Source: Euptelea pleiosperma (Eukaryota; Streptophyta; Magnoliopsida; Ranunculales; Eupteleaceae). Taken from it: DNA of 64,000 nucleotides. The notes below the pieces were generated by a model. The model saw only the letters and a program-made list of their open reading frames with translations. It ran no database searches and was not told the origin of the DNA. A program made the translations under genes and the position numbers. Positions 31,309-42,274 of this stretch are shown here, piece by piece. Every line of letters starts with the position of its first letter. Position 1 is the first letter of the stretch. The stretch spans positions 4,767,259-4,831,258 of the forward strand of contig CM068553.1 in assembly GCA_035048495.1 (NCBI GenBank), in the 5' to 3' direction.

Positions 31309-34300
31309 ATGAGAGGTGTAAATAACAGTGTGGAGACTATAAATGCCGCTGCGACTGCGATCGTCACCGCCGAAGGACGAGTGCAGCAAGCTACGGTTCA
31401 GGTAATTTCTTGTGTGATCCATTTGTTGCTGTTTTTCGTTATAATTTCAGTGTAGTTTTTGTTAAATTTCCTACTTTTTTTTGGTTGAATTATTGAATTT
31501 CAAGTTCAGTTCTGTATGATTCGGTTCTGAGATTCAAGATCTGTTGAGTTTCTATGTTTTTTGTTTGTTAATTAGTAGTTTGCGTTTTTATTGGCGAATT
31601 TAAGATCTAATCGTAGGTGAATGTGACAAGTTCTTGATTCGGATTTCAGTGTAATTCGATGTTGTTTCTAGTTTTAGTATGTGTTGATGGTTTTCTTTAT
31701 CGATTTCTTCCTTTTCTTTCTGTAATTCATTAAGGTTGACTTGTAGTCTGAGGATCTGTATAGGTTTGGATGGTCGTGGATTTGGAGTGTTAAGGGTTTG
31801 TGTTTGTGAGCTGGGGTTCCATGGCTGTGGATGGAAAATATGGACCTATATCAGTCTATAGGGTTGTATAAAGTAGAAACTCTTGAGGAATTGAGTAAAA
31901 GTCCATGCTTTTGATAAAGTAAGGAGAATTTAGATCACTGACCGTATACAGCACCTGTGGTTTGTTTTTTTAGAGAAACTTACAGGTTTTCATGGGATGT
32001 TCCTTCAGATGTAGCCACATTGGGCTAAAGTCTGCATCACCACAAGAACAGATTGATATTCTTGAACCTTGGAATTTGGAAAGAATTCAAATTAAGATTT
32101 TAATTTTGGACAAGAAAGGAATTCCTTAGGATTCCTATAAAAATTACAGTTTCTCAGTTTATGGCATCAGGATAAGACGGCGTGTTTCCCGTTTCTGTAT
32201 GTTGCACATGTTTTTATGCCTGCCTACTATGTTATGAAATATGGGAGCTGAATGGAAGAGGCATGGTTGAGTTATAGCGCCATACGTGTCTGGTTGAAAG
32301 GTAGTTTGTTCTGTTCCTACAAGATCTTTATTGAGCAAAAGTTGACAAAAGCAAGAACTGGAGACCATGAATCAGGCAGATTAAGCTAGATTTTGATAGA
32401 TTCAGAAATATTAAGCTTGGGCTACTTTTGAGGTGTTTTTCAACAGAAGTAACATGATGTCAGAAGATTCCAAGGGCATGCAACTTACCTATATGTGCTT
32501 AACTTAGATATTTGTGTGAGTAACATGAGGCATTGAGGCCTAAGGGTAGTGTATTTTCTGTGGTCCAAATTGGTCTTTAGCTTGGATGAATTTTGATTCG
32601 GAAAGTGTTTACCCAGCTATTATTGCTCCCTTGTTCCAGATTTTGGTGCCCTCTGCCTATGGATTACCTTAAGTCAACCTTAGATGAAAGAACGAAGGTG
32701 ACTCCACTTGGGATGTCGTTGAAAATGTTCTCCATGATGAGTCTGGCCAGTTTGTCCCGATGCTGCTCCTCTGCTTGCACAGATTGCATAAAGTCTCATG
32801 TGAATTTTCTTAAGCAGTGACTGCACTTTCTATCACATTCAGTGTTAAGAGGAAAGGGTTTTTCCTCCTTTGTGATTTAGTTCCCTAGATTGTTCTGAGA
32901 CCCTTGATTTACTTCTCTCTTAGTGTTTGTTTGTGTTGTTCATCCATCTACTGGAGCTAATAATGTGGCAGAATGTTTTGTGTGACAAGCAACAGTGCTT
33001 CCATCTGCTGGAAGGCTGTAATTTAGAACTCTTTGAGTTTCTATTTTTAGCTTTATATTTTTTTGTCCCTCTGTACATGTCTCAAACTCTGTGTAGTTTT
33101 TCAACTCACCAGATAATTTAACATTTTCGTGTGATTTTTATCTAGGTCATCAGGACAGTGCTTTTTGGGGTTTGGGTTTGTTCAGCATGCTCAATGCTTT
33201 GAAGTTTCAGTCTTGGTGTTAAAGCAGTAACAGTTCTTGTGCACACCGGTGCTTCTTCCCATTTTTGTCGGCAAGAGTGATCTGATTAGCAGGAGTCCAT
33301 CTCCTTGGCAATTAGCAGTTGGTCACTTTTGGTAGTTGGGAGTTTGTTGAGAGTCTTGTATTCTCAGAGCAACATTGCTGTGAGTTTTCTTTGTTAATGT
33401 CTTGCATGAGGTAGGGTCTAGGGACTGGTGGGAATTCTGCTTTCTTTTCACAAGTCGTTTCAACTTTTATCAAGCTTTCTTTCCAGGCACTGAGATTTTA
33501 TGTAAATTTAACTTCCATCTATTCATATGCCTTTTTCAGTTACTAGATTCATCTGTGCTGCCCAAAATATTGAGTACAGTTTCCTGTTATAAACTCGAGC
33601 ATATGTATAATCTATCTGCTATATGTTGCGGAACATGACAGAAGAGAAGATGGGGGAGCTGTTGGAGTGGATACTGGTGTTTTGGATCTCATAGACATGG
33701 GAAGCGAATCAGCCATGCTGTCCTTGCCCCAGTTCCGCCGGGAACTGTTGTGCCTGCCACCGAAAATCCTACCCACCCGCCCACCATTGTGCTACCCTTT
33801 ATTGCACCTCCTTCCTCTCCTGCTTCCTTCCTCCAATCAGAACCACCCTCTGCTACCCAATCACCCGCTGGATTACTATCCCTGACCTCTCTATCAGCCA
33901 ATAGCTACTCCCCTGGTGGACCCAATTCCATTTTTGCTATCGGCCCTTATGCACATGAGACCCAGTTAGTCTCGCCACCTGTTTTCTCGACCTTCACCAC
34001 TGAACCATCCACTGCTCCCTTCACTCCCCCTCCTGAACCTGTGCATATGACAACACCTTCGTCGCCAGAGGTGCCATTCGCTCAGCTGCTGAGCTCTTCA
34101 CTAGACCCAAACCGCAGAACCAATGAGGCCTGTCGGAAATTCCCACTCTCTCACTATGAATTCCAGTCATATCAGCTTTATCCAGGAAGCCCAGTTGGCC
34201 ACCTCATATCACCTAGCTCAGTGATCTCGGGTTCTGGCACCTCTTCTCCTTTCCCTGATCGTGAGTTCACTTCTGGTGGACGCTCATATCTCGAGTTTCG

Positions 34301-34934
34301 CACAGGAGATCCCCCCAAGCTCTGGAGTATTGAGGGACTATCCACCTATAAGTGGGGACCGCGACAAGGTTCTGGTTCTATGACGCCAGATGCTGTGGGA
34401 CCCACCTCCCGAGACAGTTTCCTTCAGGAGAATCAGATTTCAGAGGTTGCATCACTCGCAAATTCAGAGAACGGATCCCAGAACGGAGACATTGTGATGA
34501 ACCATAGAGTCTCATTTGAGTTGACAGCGGAAGAGGTAGTAAGCTGTGCAGAAAAGGAACCATTGGCATCTGTTGAAGCAATATCAGAATCTGTGCCGGG
34601 CACAACTGCAGTGGCAGGCACAACTGAAATAGATGGACTGTGTAGCAAAGCAGAGAACAATTGTGATGGCCGTGTCGGGGAAACTTCCAGTGACACGCCT
34701 GAGAAAGCTACGGTGGATGGCGAGGAGGAGAAGGAGCCGCGGCATCGGCAACAGCCTTCTCTAACTACTGTTGGGTCGGTCAAAGAATTCAAATTTGACA
34801 ACACAGACGGAGTTGTCTCTGATAAGTCCACCGTTGGCTCCGACTGGTGGGCCAATGAGAAGGTTGTAGGAAAGGAAGCTGGACCCCGCAATGATTGGGC
34901 CTTCTTCCCAATGATGCAGCCAGGTGTAAGCTGA
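31309..34934 (+). CDS. Proline/serine-rich protein of the 'hydroxyproline-rich glycoprotein family' group (At5g52430-like)
   Basis: Exon 1 (31309-31401, 31 codons) and exon 2 (33642-34934) join in phase 0 across a 2.24-kb intron to give 461 residues. Exon 1 has the family's N-terminus with ETINAAATAIVTAEGR. Exon 2 opens with KRRWGSCWSGYWCFGSHRHG, rich in Trp, Cys and basic residues, followed by IVLPFIAPPSSPASFL, SLSANSYSPGGPNSIFAIGP, SPPVFSTFTTEPSTAPFTPP and LSHYEFQSYQLYPGSPVG. The C-terminus is acidic and ends NDWAFFPMMQPG. Despite the group name, I see no signal peptide and no SPPPP extensin arrays, so a secreted glycoprotein is unlikely. Its biochemical role is unknown. The start is supported by conservation and by a plausible promoter upstream. 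Confidence 0.85.
31402..33641 (+). other. Intron of the proline-rich protein gene
   Basis: The donor is GTAATT and the acceptor GAACATGACAG. The content is T-rich and typical of plant introns. I found no exon-like sequence or transposon ends. The small frames between 32590 and 33640 carry nothing recognisable. Confidence 0.75.
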
Positions 34935-35779
34935 TTGTGCAAATGCCATGTGGTGTCATCTCATTGGTGGACAATCGGAGGAATATGCTGGCACGACTTC
35001 AGGGGATCCAGACCCGATCACCAACTCAGATGAAAATCAAAGTGAAACACAATAGATGGAGAGTCGGTGGTAGAGACCTTGAGGGTTGGGTTGGGATTGG
35101 GATTGGGATTGGATGGACGGATTTCTACGAGTCTTGGAAATGGAAGGGCTGTTTTTGAGTAGTTCCAAACCTGAAAAAAGAAGAAAGGGGAATGGCTCGA
35201 AGGGTAAAGTAGTGTGGGTACTGTATTAGTTTTCTTTTTCTGATTTTCTGACACTTAGAAACAGAAAATAACAGCACTTACTAGATATTATGTTGCTGAT
35301 TTATCCTGTACTATGTAGTTAATAATAAGAAAAATGATTAATTTTCCGCTCTTGAGGTGTCGACTTGAGCCTGTTCCCGGACCGACGGTGATGGGAGGGA
35401 GCTCAATAATAATTTACATTTAGGCTCTGTACGGTTGCTCTGTATAAGTTTTCTATAAATGATTTTTGCATATAAATGTCACATAAAACTTTTTCTGTAT
35501 CCACTCTTCCGTAAATGATTTATGGGGTCATTGTGAATTTATGGGGTCCCTTGAGCCGGACCCAAAAAAAAAAATCAATGGTTAGCAATAACAAATAAAT
35601 ATTATATTTGGTCCATCCGTCATGTAGGGATGGGACACACGTGTAAGTGGCCGTGGTGCTTCAGAATGCCATTTGGCTATCAGAAATTATTTTTTTTTTT
35701 TTGCAACCATCATTAGAGGAAACAAAAATTAAAGGAAACTTGAATCTTCAAATCTACTTCCACTGTCATCTATCATCAC
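34935..35779. other. 3' flank of the proline-rich protein gene and spacer
   Basis: The region includes a short GGGATT tandem (35091-35112, four units: GGGTTGGGATTGGGATTGGG). It is in the probable 3'-UTR. Nothing else is recognised. Confidence 0.5.
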
Positions 35780-35921
35780 CGATCAGTCGACAACAACCAC
35801 AACATCACCGTCAGGCTAGGAGAATTTGTGGTGCACATACCTAAATAAGTCGATCAGTCGACAACAACCACAACATCACCGTCAGGCTAGGAGAATTTGT
35901 GGTGCATATACCTGAATAAGT
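35780..35921 (+). repeat. 71-bp tandem duplication
   Basis: Two copies start with CGATCAGTCGACAACAACCA at 35780 and 35851, with only a few differences (CACATACCTAAATAAGT versus CATATACCTGAATAAGT). Confidence 0.9.
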
Positions 35922-36094
35922 CGACAACGATGAATGCTTACTACTAGACTTATTAAGTCTTATTACAATTCTCCATGAAAGCTTACCATCAGACAAACGG
36001 TCGACACGTCCTAAACTTTATATCAGCCTTTATAAGATAATAATTTTCCTAGAATATTATTAAAAAATATAAAAACAAATAAAGTAGTTAAATT

Positions 36095-36270
36095 TGCTGA
36101 CTGACCACAATATGAGCCCGTGACACAATATTACAGGATGCTAACCGTATGGATGTTTGTATGATCCCAAGGTGGACGTATAAGCCCAATAAATCACGTT
36201 GATTAGTGATTTTAAACCTTTGGGTCCTTGTACCACAAATATTGGCCAATAATGCTAAAATTCCGTGGTT
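36095..36270. mobile_element. ACGTGGC-family MITE, truncated copy
   Basis: It retains GCTGACTGACCACAATATGA, GATGCTAACCGTATGGATGT, a TTGATTAGTGATTTTAAACC word and GGCCAATAATGCTAAAATTC. The right half is missing and replaced by AT-rich sequence. The CACGTGG word is lost (CCCGTGACAC). Confidence 0.65.
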
Positions 36271-36566
36271 AAAAACTTAAAATCATTAAAATAACAAAAA
36301 CTTTTTTTATTATTATAACATTTCTTATACAACTGTCTTTTCTTTATCATCTCAAAATCTTAAAACACAAAAACATATAATAGTGAAAAAATTATAATTA
36401 CAATCCAACTCAATAATCATAAACATCAACGTTAAAAACAAACATAAACCGGAAGAAAGATAGTTCCGATACGCCCCAGGAAAGGAGAACACCTTCACCA
36501 CCACCGGCCAATTTTATTGTCTCCACATTAGTCGGTAGGCCTACACCCCCGTTCAAATCCTCAAAG

Positions 36567-36770
36567 CGACTGAGCAACGATATTCATCTCCGTACTGGCA
36601 CCCTGCAACTCGACCCCCACCATGACTATTGTAGCAGGGTAGCACTGAAGCACCCTTGTATTTCTCGCACCGTTGTACAGTTGCTGATACACTTCATCTG
36701 AGAGTACTCCAGCCAGGAATGCGTACACTTCCACCACAGTAACTGTTTCATCCTCGTTCTATACAACTCA
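36567..36770 (-). pseudogene. Unrecognised gene-like frame (possible gene fragment)
   Basis: On the minus strand, an uninterrupted frame of about 68 codons reads like an ordinary protein (TVVEVYAFLAGVLSDEVYQQ, LYNGARNTRVLQCYPATIVM, VGVELQGASTEMNIVAQSL, then stop). Composition is balanced and unlike the surrounding AT-rich spacer, and GC is raised from about 36470 to 36930. I do not recognise the family. It lacks a clear start and may be a captured or decayed exon. Confidence 0.3.
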
Positions 36771-37100
36771 CCCGCATGGGGAACCCAATGTCGGTAACCC
36801 ACCGAAATATGACACCCGGTGCTAGGAATCGCTGACCGTACGATGATGGAAGGGGAACGTGTTGATCCTGAACTTTAGTGCCAGGGGGCCAGGACTGGAC
36901 TTGGCATGTACTAAACCGGCACCGCATGTACCGTGGGATACGAAAAGTGAGATTCCAAGAAGTTTTCCCATTGTTTATCGAAGTAGCCAGCCGCGGAACC
37001 CTCGGTTTGCTTATCCTTTGAATCAATGGTTGGGTTTTTATTTTCTTGATTGGTTTAAAACGATAGATATATAGGGGAGAGGCGTGTTTTAAGAGGGATA

Positions 37101-37490
37101 GACGTGTTTACCCAATGTTTCAATGGCTGTATTTTGATTTTCTAGCTTGGTTCTAAACGACAGATAAGGGAAAGACGTGTTTACCCAATGTTTCAACGGC
37201 TGTATTTTGATTTTCTAGCTTGGTTCTAAACGACAGATAGGGGAAAGACGTGTTTACCCAATGTTTCAACGGCTGTATTTTGATTTTCTAGCTTGGTTCT
37301 AAACGACAGATAGGGGAAAGACGTGTTTAACCAATATTTCTTCTCAGACGTAGTGGACACGTAGTTGCCAGGTATAAATAGTGAGAGAAGCATTGGGGAG
37401 GAAGAATGGTTAGGAAGATAGAGAGACGTCTTTAACCAATGTTTCTTCTTAGACGTAGTGTGGCTGCCAGGTATAAACAGAGAGAAAATG
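37101..37490 (+). repeat. Minisatellite: 73-bp units and a second, longer duplication
   Basis: GACGTGTTTACCCAATGTTT begins units at 37101, 37174, 37247 and, altered, 37320, an exact 73-bp period. Internal units are nearly identical (TAGCTTGGTTCTAAACGACA). From 37320 a related block (GACGT...TTTAACCAAT.TTTCTTCT.AGACGTAGTG...GCCAGGTATAAA) recurs about 105 bp later. The MaeII-like ACGT word recurs throughout. Confidence 0.9.
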
Positions 37491-38029
37491 GTTGGGATTT
37501 TTGAGAAGAGATACCATACTTAACGACGCTTGGGATTCTGGGAAGAGAGACGATACTTGAGTATTGAGACGATTAAGAAAAATTAACTGTACGTTGAGAA
37601 AAGAAAAATTGGAAGAGTGAAAATTACTTTCTGTCGCGGCGTTTTGTACGTCTTTGTGAGGTTAACTCTCCGCTGGATTCACGTAAGGGTGTTTATGAAT
37701 CAAAAGAAATAATTTAGCATTTATGTTAGTGTAGGATTTATTCTATGGAATGGGAGGAAGAGACGTTTTGGGTTAGAAATTAGACATGAGAGAGGATAGA
37801 GGTAAGTGGTCAAGGGTATTTTTGGGAAAAATGCTGGAAAAAAGATGGGGAGAGCACCACCTCAGCATTGCCGAGCTTTAGTATAGATAATAGATTCCTT
37901 TATAATATTCCTAAACCTGCCGAACCCACGTTAAACTCAACTCTGGTTACTTTTTTCTCACGACGTAAGTCGGATTAAGCAAATGCATCATACAAACAAG
38001 ACGGTTGGAGCAAACACTTTCCAACAACC

Positions 38030-38406
38030 GAAAAAAACTTTGATGACAGGTGCTGCCACCAAGGCTGATGACAGGGCGCAATATGAGCTATGTGGTACGC
38101 TCTTAGAGGACCCTGGCCGTATGGATGTTTGGCCAATCCCTAGTTGAACTCACAAACCAAAAATCAGCCTGATTAGTGATTTCTAGGCATTGGATTGATA
38201 TTATTTTCATGGGTTGATTTTAACCATGGAAAATTTGAGCATTATTTGAGTTACAAAGATCCAAAGATTTGAATCACTTATCAAGTTGATTTTTGGTTTT
38301 TAGATGCATCTAGTGATTGGAAAAACATCGAACGGTCAGAGTCCTCTAAGAGTGTCCCACGTGGCTCATATTGCTCCCTGTCATCGGCCTTGACAAAGTT
38401 TTACTC
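38030..38406. mobile_element. ACGTGGC-family MITE, intact, perfect 9-bp target duplication
   Basis: It is flanked by CCAACAACC at 38021-38029 and 38407-38415. The left end GAAAAAAACTTTGATGACAG and the right end complement GAGTAAAACTTTGTCAAGGC are inverted. The core reads AATCAGCCTGATTAGTGATT, then ATTTGAGCATTATTTGAG and the inverted partner. CACGTG is kept at 38358-38363 and is mutated at the left end (GAGCTATGTGGTACG). This copy best defines the family's edges. Confidence 0.92.
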
Positions 38407-38599
38407 CCAACAACCCACACAAAGGTTAGGAATTTCCGTCCAGAGTCCAGAGTCCAGAGTCGAGAGTCCAGACTGGACTAATTCATTGTCGTTACTCGTT
38501 AGTTAGATGCGTTTGTCAGGCACATGATTGGTACGCTCATTTCCGTTAGGAGAAGCGCGTACAATTTAAAAAACAGTAAAGGCATGTTTAGGGATTAAA

Positions 38600-38830
38600 A
38601 CTTTCATGACAGCCTACAATATAAGCCACGTGGCATACTCTTAGAAGACTGACCGTATGAATGTTTGGCCAATCCCTAGCTGGACCTACAAACAAAAAAT
38701 CATGATTAGTGATTTCTAGGCATTGGATTGGAGGTAGATTTTAACCGACGGAATTTGAGCATTATTGACCATTATTTGGGATATGCCACGTGGCTCATAT
38801 TGTGGGCTGTCATCAGCCTCGGTTACAATC
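38600..38830. mobile_element. ACGTGGC-family MITE with internal deletion
   Basis: It keeps both terminal parts: CTTTCATGACAGCCTACAAT, AGCCACGTGGCATACTC (38637-38642) on the left and ATGCCACGTGGCTCATATTG (38787-38792) on the right, followed by GGGCTGTCATCAG. Part of the right half is missing, so the element is about 230 bp. Confidence 0.75.
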
Positions 38831-39110
38831 TGTTGTCATCACAGTTTTACTCAACCAGGGCCCTCGATGAGCCTGATGACACAATTAGAGGACTCTGACC
38901 GTGTGGATGTTTGGCCAATCCCTAGGTGGACCTACAAACAAAAAATCAGCCTGATTAGTGATTTGTAGGCGTTGGATTGAAATTATTTTCATGGGTTGAT
39001 TTTAACCGTGGGAATTTGAGCATTATTGACCAGTATTTGAGGTACAAAGATCCAAAGCTTTGAAATTACTACTCAAACTGATTTTTGGGGTGATAGGCCG
39101 GCTCCAAGGA
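38831..39110. mobile_element. ACGTGGC-family MITE, partial copy
   Basis: GGACTCTGACCGTGTGGATG starts the recognisable part at about 38890, followed by the conserved core to GAAATTACTACTCAAACTGA. The next copy interrupts the right end. It is one of four copies in 1.4 kb (38030-39458). Confidence 0.65.
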
Positions 39111-39458
39111 CCGGCTCTCGTTACAGGACACAATATGAGCCACATGGAACACTCTTAGAGGACTCTGACCGTACCGATGTTTGGCCAATCCTAAGGTGGA
39201 CCTAGAAACCAAAAGTCACTTAATTAGTGATTTCAAATCTTTGTACCTCAAATACTGCTCAAATTCCTACAGTTGCGCTCAATCCATGAAAATAAGTCCA
39301 ATCCAACGCCTAGAAATCACTAATCAGGCTGATTTTTGGTTTGTAGGTCCATTTAGGGATTGGCTAAACATCGATACGGTCAGTGGCCTCTAAGAGTGCT
39401 CCATGGCTCATATTGTGTCCTGTAACAGGAGCCGGTCAAAAAGGCCGGTCCCTGGAGT
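39100..39458. mobile_element. ACGTGGC-family MITE with different outer ends
   Basis: The inner core is typical, but the outer inverted ends are GGCTCCAAGGACCGGCTCTC...TTACAGGACACAATATGAGCC and the complement of GGCTCATATTGTGTCCTGTA...GGCCGGTCCCTGGAGTCC. These differ from the GAGTAAAACTTTG ends of other copies. CACGTGG is changed to CACATGG and CCATGG. Confidence 0.75.
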
Positions 39459-39881
39459 CCCACCCATGTTTTTAACTTGGTCAATGACGACGAAAAGTCA
39501 GTCAAGGGAGCTAAGACCAAAAGAATGAAAATAGAGGAGGCTAACGCAAATATTGCATAACCAGAAGCCGGCACAACAGAAGCCAACAATAAACAACTCA
39601 ACACACATGTTTTTCATTTTTAGGTCAACGATTCTTGGGTCCAGATCGGCGGATCTTACACCTCTTCCTCCTTTCCTTGACCATTAAAAAATACAGCTCT
39701 GACCTTCTAGAACTAGTACACACAGAGACTCCAATTCAATTCCTTCATAACCGGATGTCTTGCTCCACAAACCCCCAATCTCTCTCTCTCTCTCTCTCTC
39801 TGGATTTTCTCTGGTAGATATTTTTAGGGGTTCGTTCTCTTAGTTGCAGGGAAATTTTTTGGGGGGTTTTCAGGTCTTAAA

Positions 39882-41291
39882 ATGCCTCCTTTTGCAGGGC
39901 AAATCACTCCTTCAAATGGGTTTTTTCAGAAGAAATCAGAACCCAACATAATCACCATTAATGTTGGTGGGCAGCTCTTTCAGACCACCAAACAAACCCT
40001 AGCCCTTGCTGGTTCAAAATCTCTCCTTTCGACTATTTCGAGTCCTTCTTTTGCTCAGTCTAAGGTTCCTTTCATAGACAGAGACCCTGAAATCTTCTCA
40101 ATCCTTCTTTCTCTTCTCAGAACTGGAAACCTCCCCTCCAAAGCTAAGGCTTTTGATCTTCAAGACCTCATCTTTGAAGCCCAATTCTACGGTCTCGAGA
40201 ACCTCCTCGTCTCATCTCAATCGAACCCATCTCAATTCGAAGCTTTCAATCTCGAAAAATCCCTAATTTTGCCACTAAGTGGTAGAGATTCCCCCTCTGC
40301 AATCTCGACCACCCCTTATGGATCGGTTCATGTCTCGCACGGTAGCAAAATCACGTCTTTTGATTGGTCTTTGAATCGTAAATCAACAATTGTTACCCAA
40401 TTCTCAGCTATTGATTCCCTCCTCGCACTTTCACCATTCATGGCCGCAGCTGGTGCAACTGACTTCTCTGGTCTGCAAATTCTGGACCTTGATAAGGGTT
40501 TTGTTAGAGAAACCTTAAATTGGGAGAATCAAACTAAGTCCAGTTCCACAGTCCAGGCAATTGGTTCTTCACCCAAATACTTATTTACCAGTTTTGAATC
40601 CGGCCGTCGGAATTCAAATTCAATAATGGTTTTTGATCTCCAAGGGAGCTTCCAACCCGTTACAGAGATTGGCCACTGTGAAATTTATGGCGCCGAACTC
40701 GATTCTGCGATCCCGGCGACGAAATTGAAGTGGGTTCCTAGTTACAATCTTCTCATGGCATCTGGGTCTCATGGAGGACCATCTGGAGTAATTGGTAATA
40801 TCAGATTGTGGGATATAAGGTCTGGTAATGTACAGTGGGAGCTGAAGGAGAAGATAGACTGCTTTTCTGATGTAACAGTTTCGGATAATCTCTCTGCAAT
40901 CTTCAAGGTTGGTGTGAATTCTGGTGAGGTTTACTTCGCGGATTTGAGGAAGCTTAGTGCTGAGAATCCATGGATTTGTCTTGGAGATGGAAGAAAGGGA
41001 CATAATGGGAAGAAAGAAGGTGTTGGGTGTAAGATTGAAAGCCATGGAAATCAAGTATTTTGCAGCAAAGGAGGGGATGTGGAGTTGTGGTCAGAGGTTC
41101 TAATCGAAACTTCAAGAGGTAATGAAGATGAGTTAGAGGAGAGAGTTTTTAGGAGGAATTTAATGGGGAGAATGAAGGATATGGGTGGGTGTAAGATAAC
41201 CCATTTGGGTTTTGGAGGAAACAAGATGGTTGTGACAAGGAAAGATCAGCAATCTGTTGAGGTTTGGCAGAGTTCAGTAAAGGGATTCTGA
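39882..41291 (+). CDS. BTB/POZ (T1/KCTD-type) protein with WD-like repeats, At2g24240/At4g30940-like
   Basis: A single uninterrupted frame of 469 residues, so the gene is intronless. Residues about 22-110 form a T1-type BTB domain: IITINVGGQLFQTTKQTLAL opens it, then SLLSTISSP, FIDRDPEIFSILLSLLRTGN and LIFEAQFYGLENLL. From about residue 150 to the end, beta-propeller-like repeats appear, with IRLWDIRSGNVQWELKEKID as the clearest WD motif and VELWSEV and VEVWQSS later. KCTD-type BTB proteins often act as adaptors for CUL3 ubiquitin ligases, and the WD part could recruit substrate. That function is inference. The ATG at 39882 follows a CT-rich leader (CT run at 39781-39800), and the next in-frame ATG lies inside the propeller. 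Confidence 0.9.
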   Translation: MPPFAGQITPSNGFFQKKSEPNIITINVGGQLFQTTKQTLALAGSKSLLSTISSPSFAQSKVPFIDRDPEIFSILLSLLRTGNLPSKAKAFDLQDLIFEAQFYGLENLLVSSQSNPSQFEAFNLEKSLILPLSGRDSPSAISTTPYGSVHVSHGSKITSFDWSLNRKSTIVTQFSAIDSLLALSPFMAAAGATDFSGLQILDLDKGFVRETLNWENQTKSSSTVQAIGSSPKYLFTSFESGRRNSNSIMVFDLQGSFQPVTEIGHCEIYGAELDSAIPATKLKWVPSYNLLMASGSHGGPSGVIGNIRLWDIRSGNVQWELKEKIDCFSDVTVSDNLSAIFKVGVNSGEVYFADLRKLSAENPWICLGDGRKGHNGKKEGVGCKIESHGNQVFCSKGGDVELWSEVLIETSRGNEDELEERVFRRNLMGRMKDMGGCKITHLGFGGNKMVVTRKDQQSVEVWQSSVKGF

Positions 41292-41908
41292 ATCTTATGA
41301 TTTTGAAATTATTGTGTGTGTATATTCAGGTAGTAGACATTTTAGATGAGATTGTTAGATAGAGGATCACCAGTTTCGTCAACAACAAAAGAAAGATCAC
41401 AATCTTCTTATTTTTTCTGTATAATTATTATTTTAGCTTAGTTTGATTCTTCTGTAAATGAATGTGGTGTTGATTAATGAAAAAAACAATTTGGGTTTTG
41501 CTTCTCAATGCCCTGTTGTAGCGAAGGCTGTAAATTTATATATTTCCCCTACTGAGTTCAATTGCAATCTTCATGAAATTGTTTTGACATGCCGATAGTA
41601 GTTTAGTTGACGTAGGACACTAATACTCCCAAAAGCTACGACTGATGGGGGCGTGAGATTAATTTCATTTATCTCATAGTCCAAATTTGATGGGGGAGTG
41701 AGATTAATTTCATTTATCTCATAGTCCAAATTCAGGCCTTCGATCGAACCTTCTTTGTGGTCCCATTTCACATGATCCATCCCAACTCGAGTGTGCCCCA
41801 TTCACATAGACTGGCGCATTCGAGTCTGGTGTGAAAATGTCCATGTATTATTAATTCAATTGCAATCTTCATGAGGAGGAAGCAACATAGGTGTGAGTAG
41901 AATAAATG
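41292..41908. other. 3' flank of the BTB gene, with a 45-bp tandem duplication
   Basis: TGATGGGGGCGTGAGATTAA begins two near-identical 45-bp units at 41643 and 41688. The first 150 bases after the stop probably form the 3'-UTR. Nothing else is recognised. Confidence 0.6.
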
Positions 41909-42103
41909 GAGAAAATTTTCGCTGGCCCTGGGGGACTTCAAACTTTGATGTCCCCCTCCCAAAATGTCTGACAAGTACCCCTTTTTGACCACTAACCAAG
42001 GGCTTAACTAGGGTTGAGTTAAGGGATTGGGGTACTTGTCAGACATTTTGGGTGGGGAGACTTCAAAGTTTGAAGTCCCCCGGGGCAGCAACGAACGTTT
42101 CTC
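41909..42103. mobile_element. Short MITE with palindromic terminal repeats, copy 1
   Basis: The ends are GAGAAAATTTTCGCTGGCCC and, in complement, GAGAAACGTTCGTTGCTGCC. Each terminal repeat contains GACTTCAAACTTTGATGTC or GACTTCAAAGTTTGAAGTC, itself a palindrome. Next inward are CCCAAAATGTCTGACAAGTA and its inverted partner. Flanks GAATAAATG (41900-41908) and AAATAACTG (42104-42112) agree at 7 of 9 positions, which suggests a 9-bp (Mutator-type) duplication. Confidence 0.8.
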
Positions 42104-42274
42104 AAATAACTGGATGGTCCTGAACACGTTGTCATCTCACCATATCTTATTGAGAGAGAGAGAATCCTACCCAACACATGGAGAGAGAGAATCTTACCAA
42201 ATACTTGAAACCATGGGAGGTGTTAGTAGAGTAGTTGGGATTTAGGAACCAGGAAATCTTAAAAAGAGGAATAT

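Noticed and set aside
34433..34623. Possible small gene opposite exon 2 of the proline-rich gene
   Set aside because: No start context, no homology recognised and complete overlap with a conserved coding exon.
34433..34942. A 169-codon minus-strand frame opposite the proline-rich protein gene
   Set aside because: It is a shadow frame with no recognisable domain. The plus-strand frame matches a known plant family from end to end.
35091..35112. GGGATT tandem as a telomere-like repeat
   Set aside because: It has only about four units of GGGATT, which is not the plant telomere unit (TTTAGGG), so it is a simple repeat.
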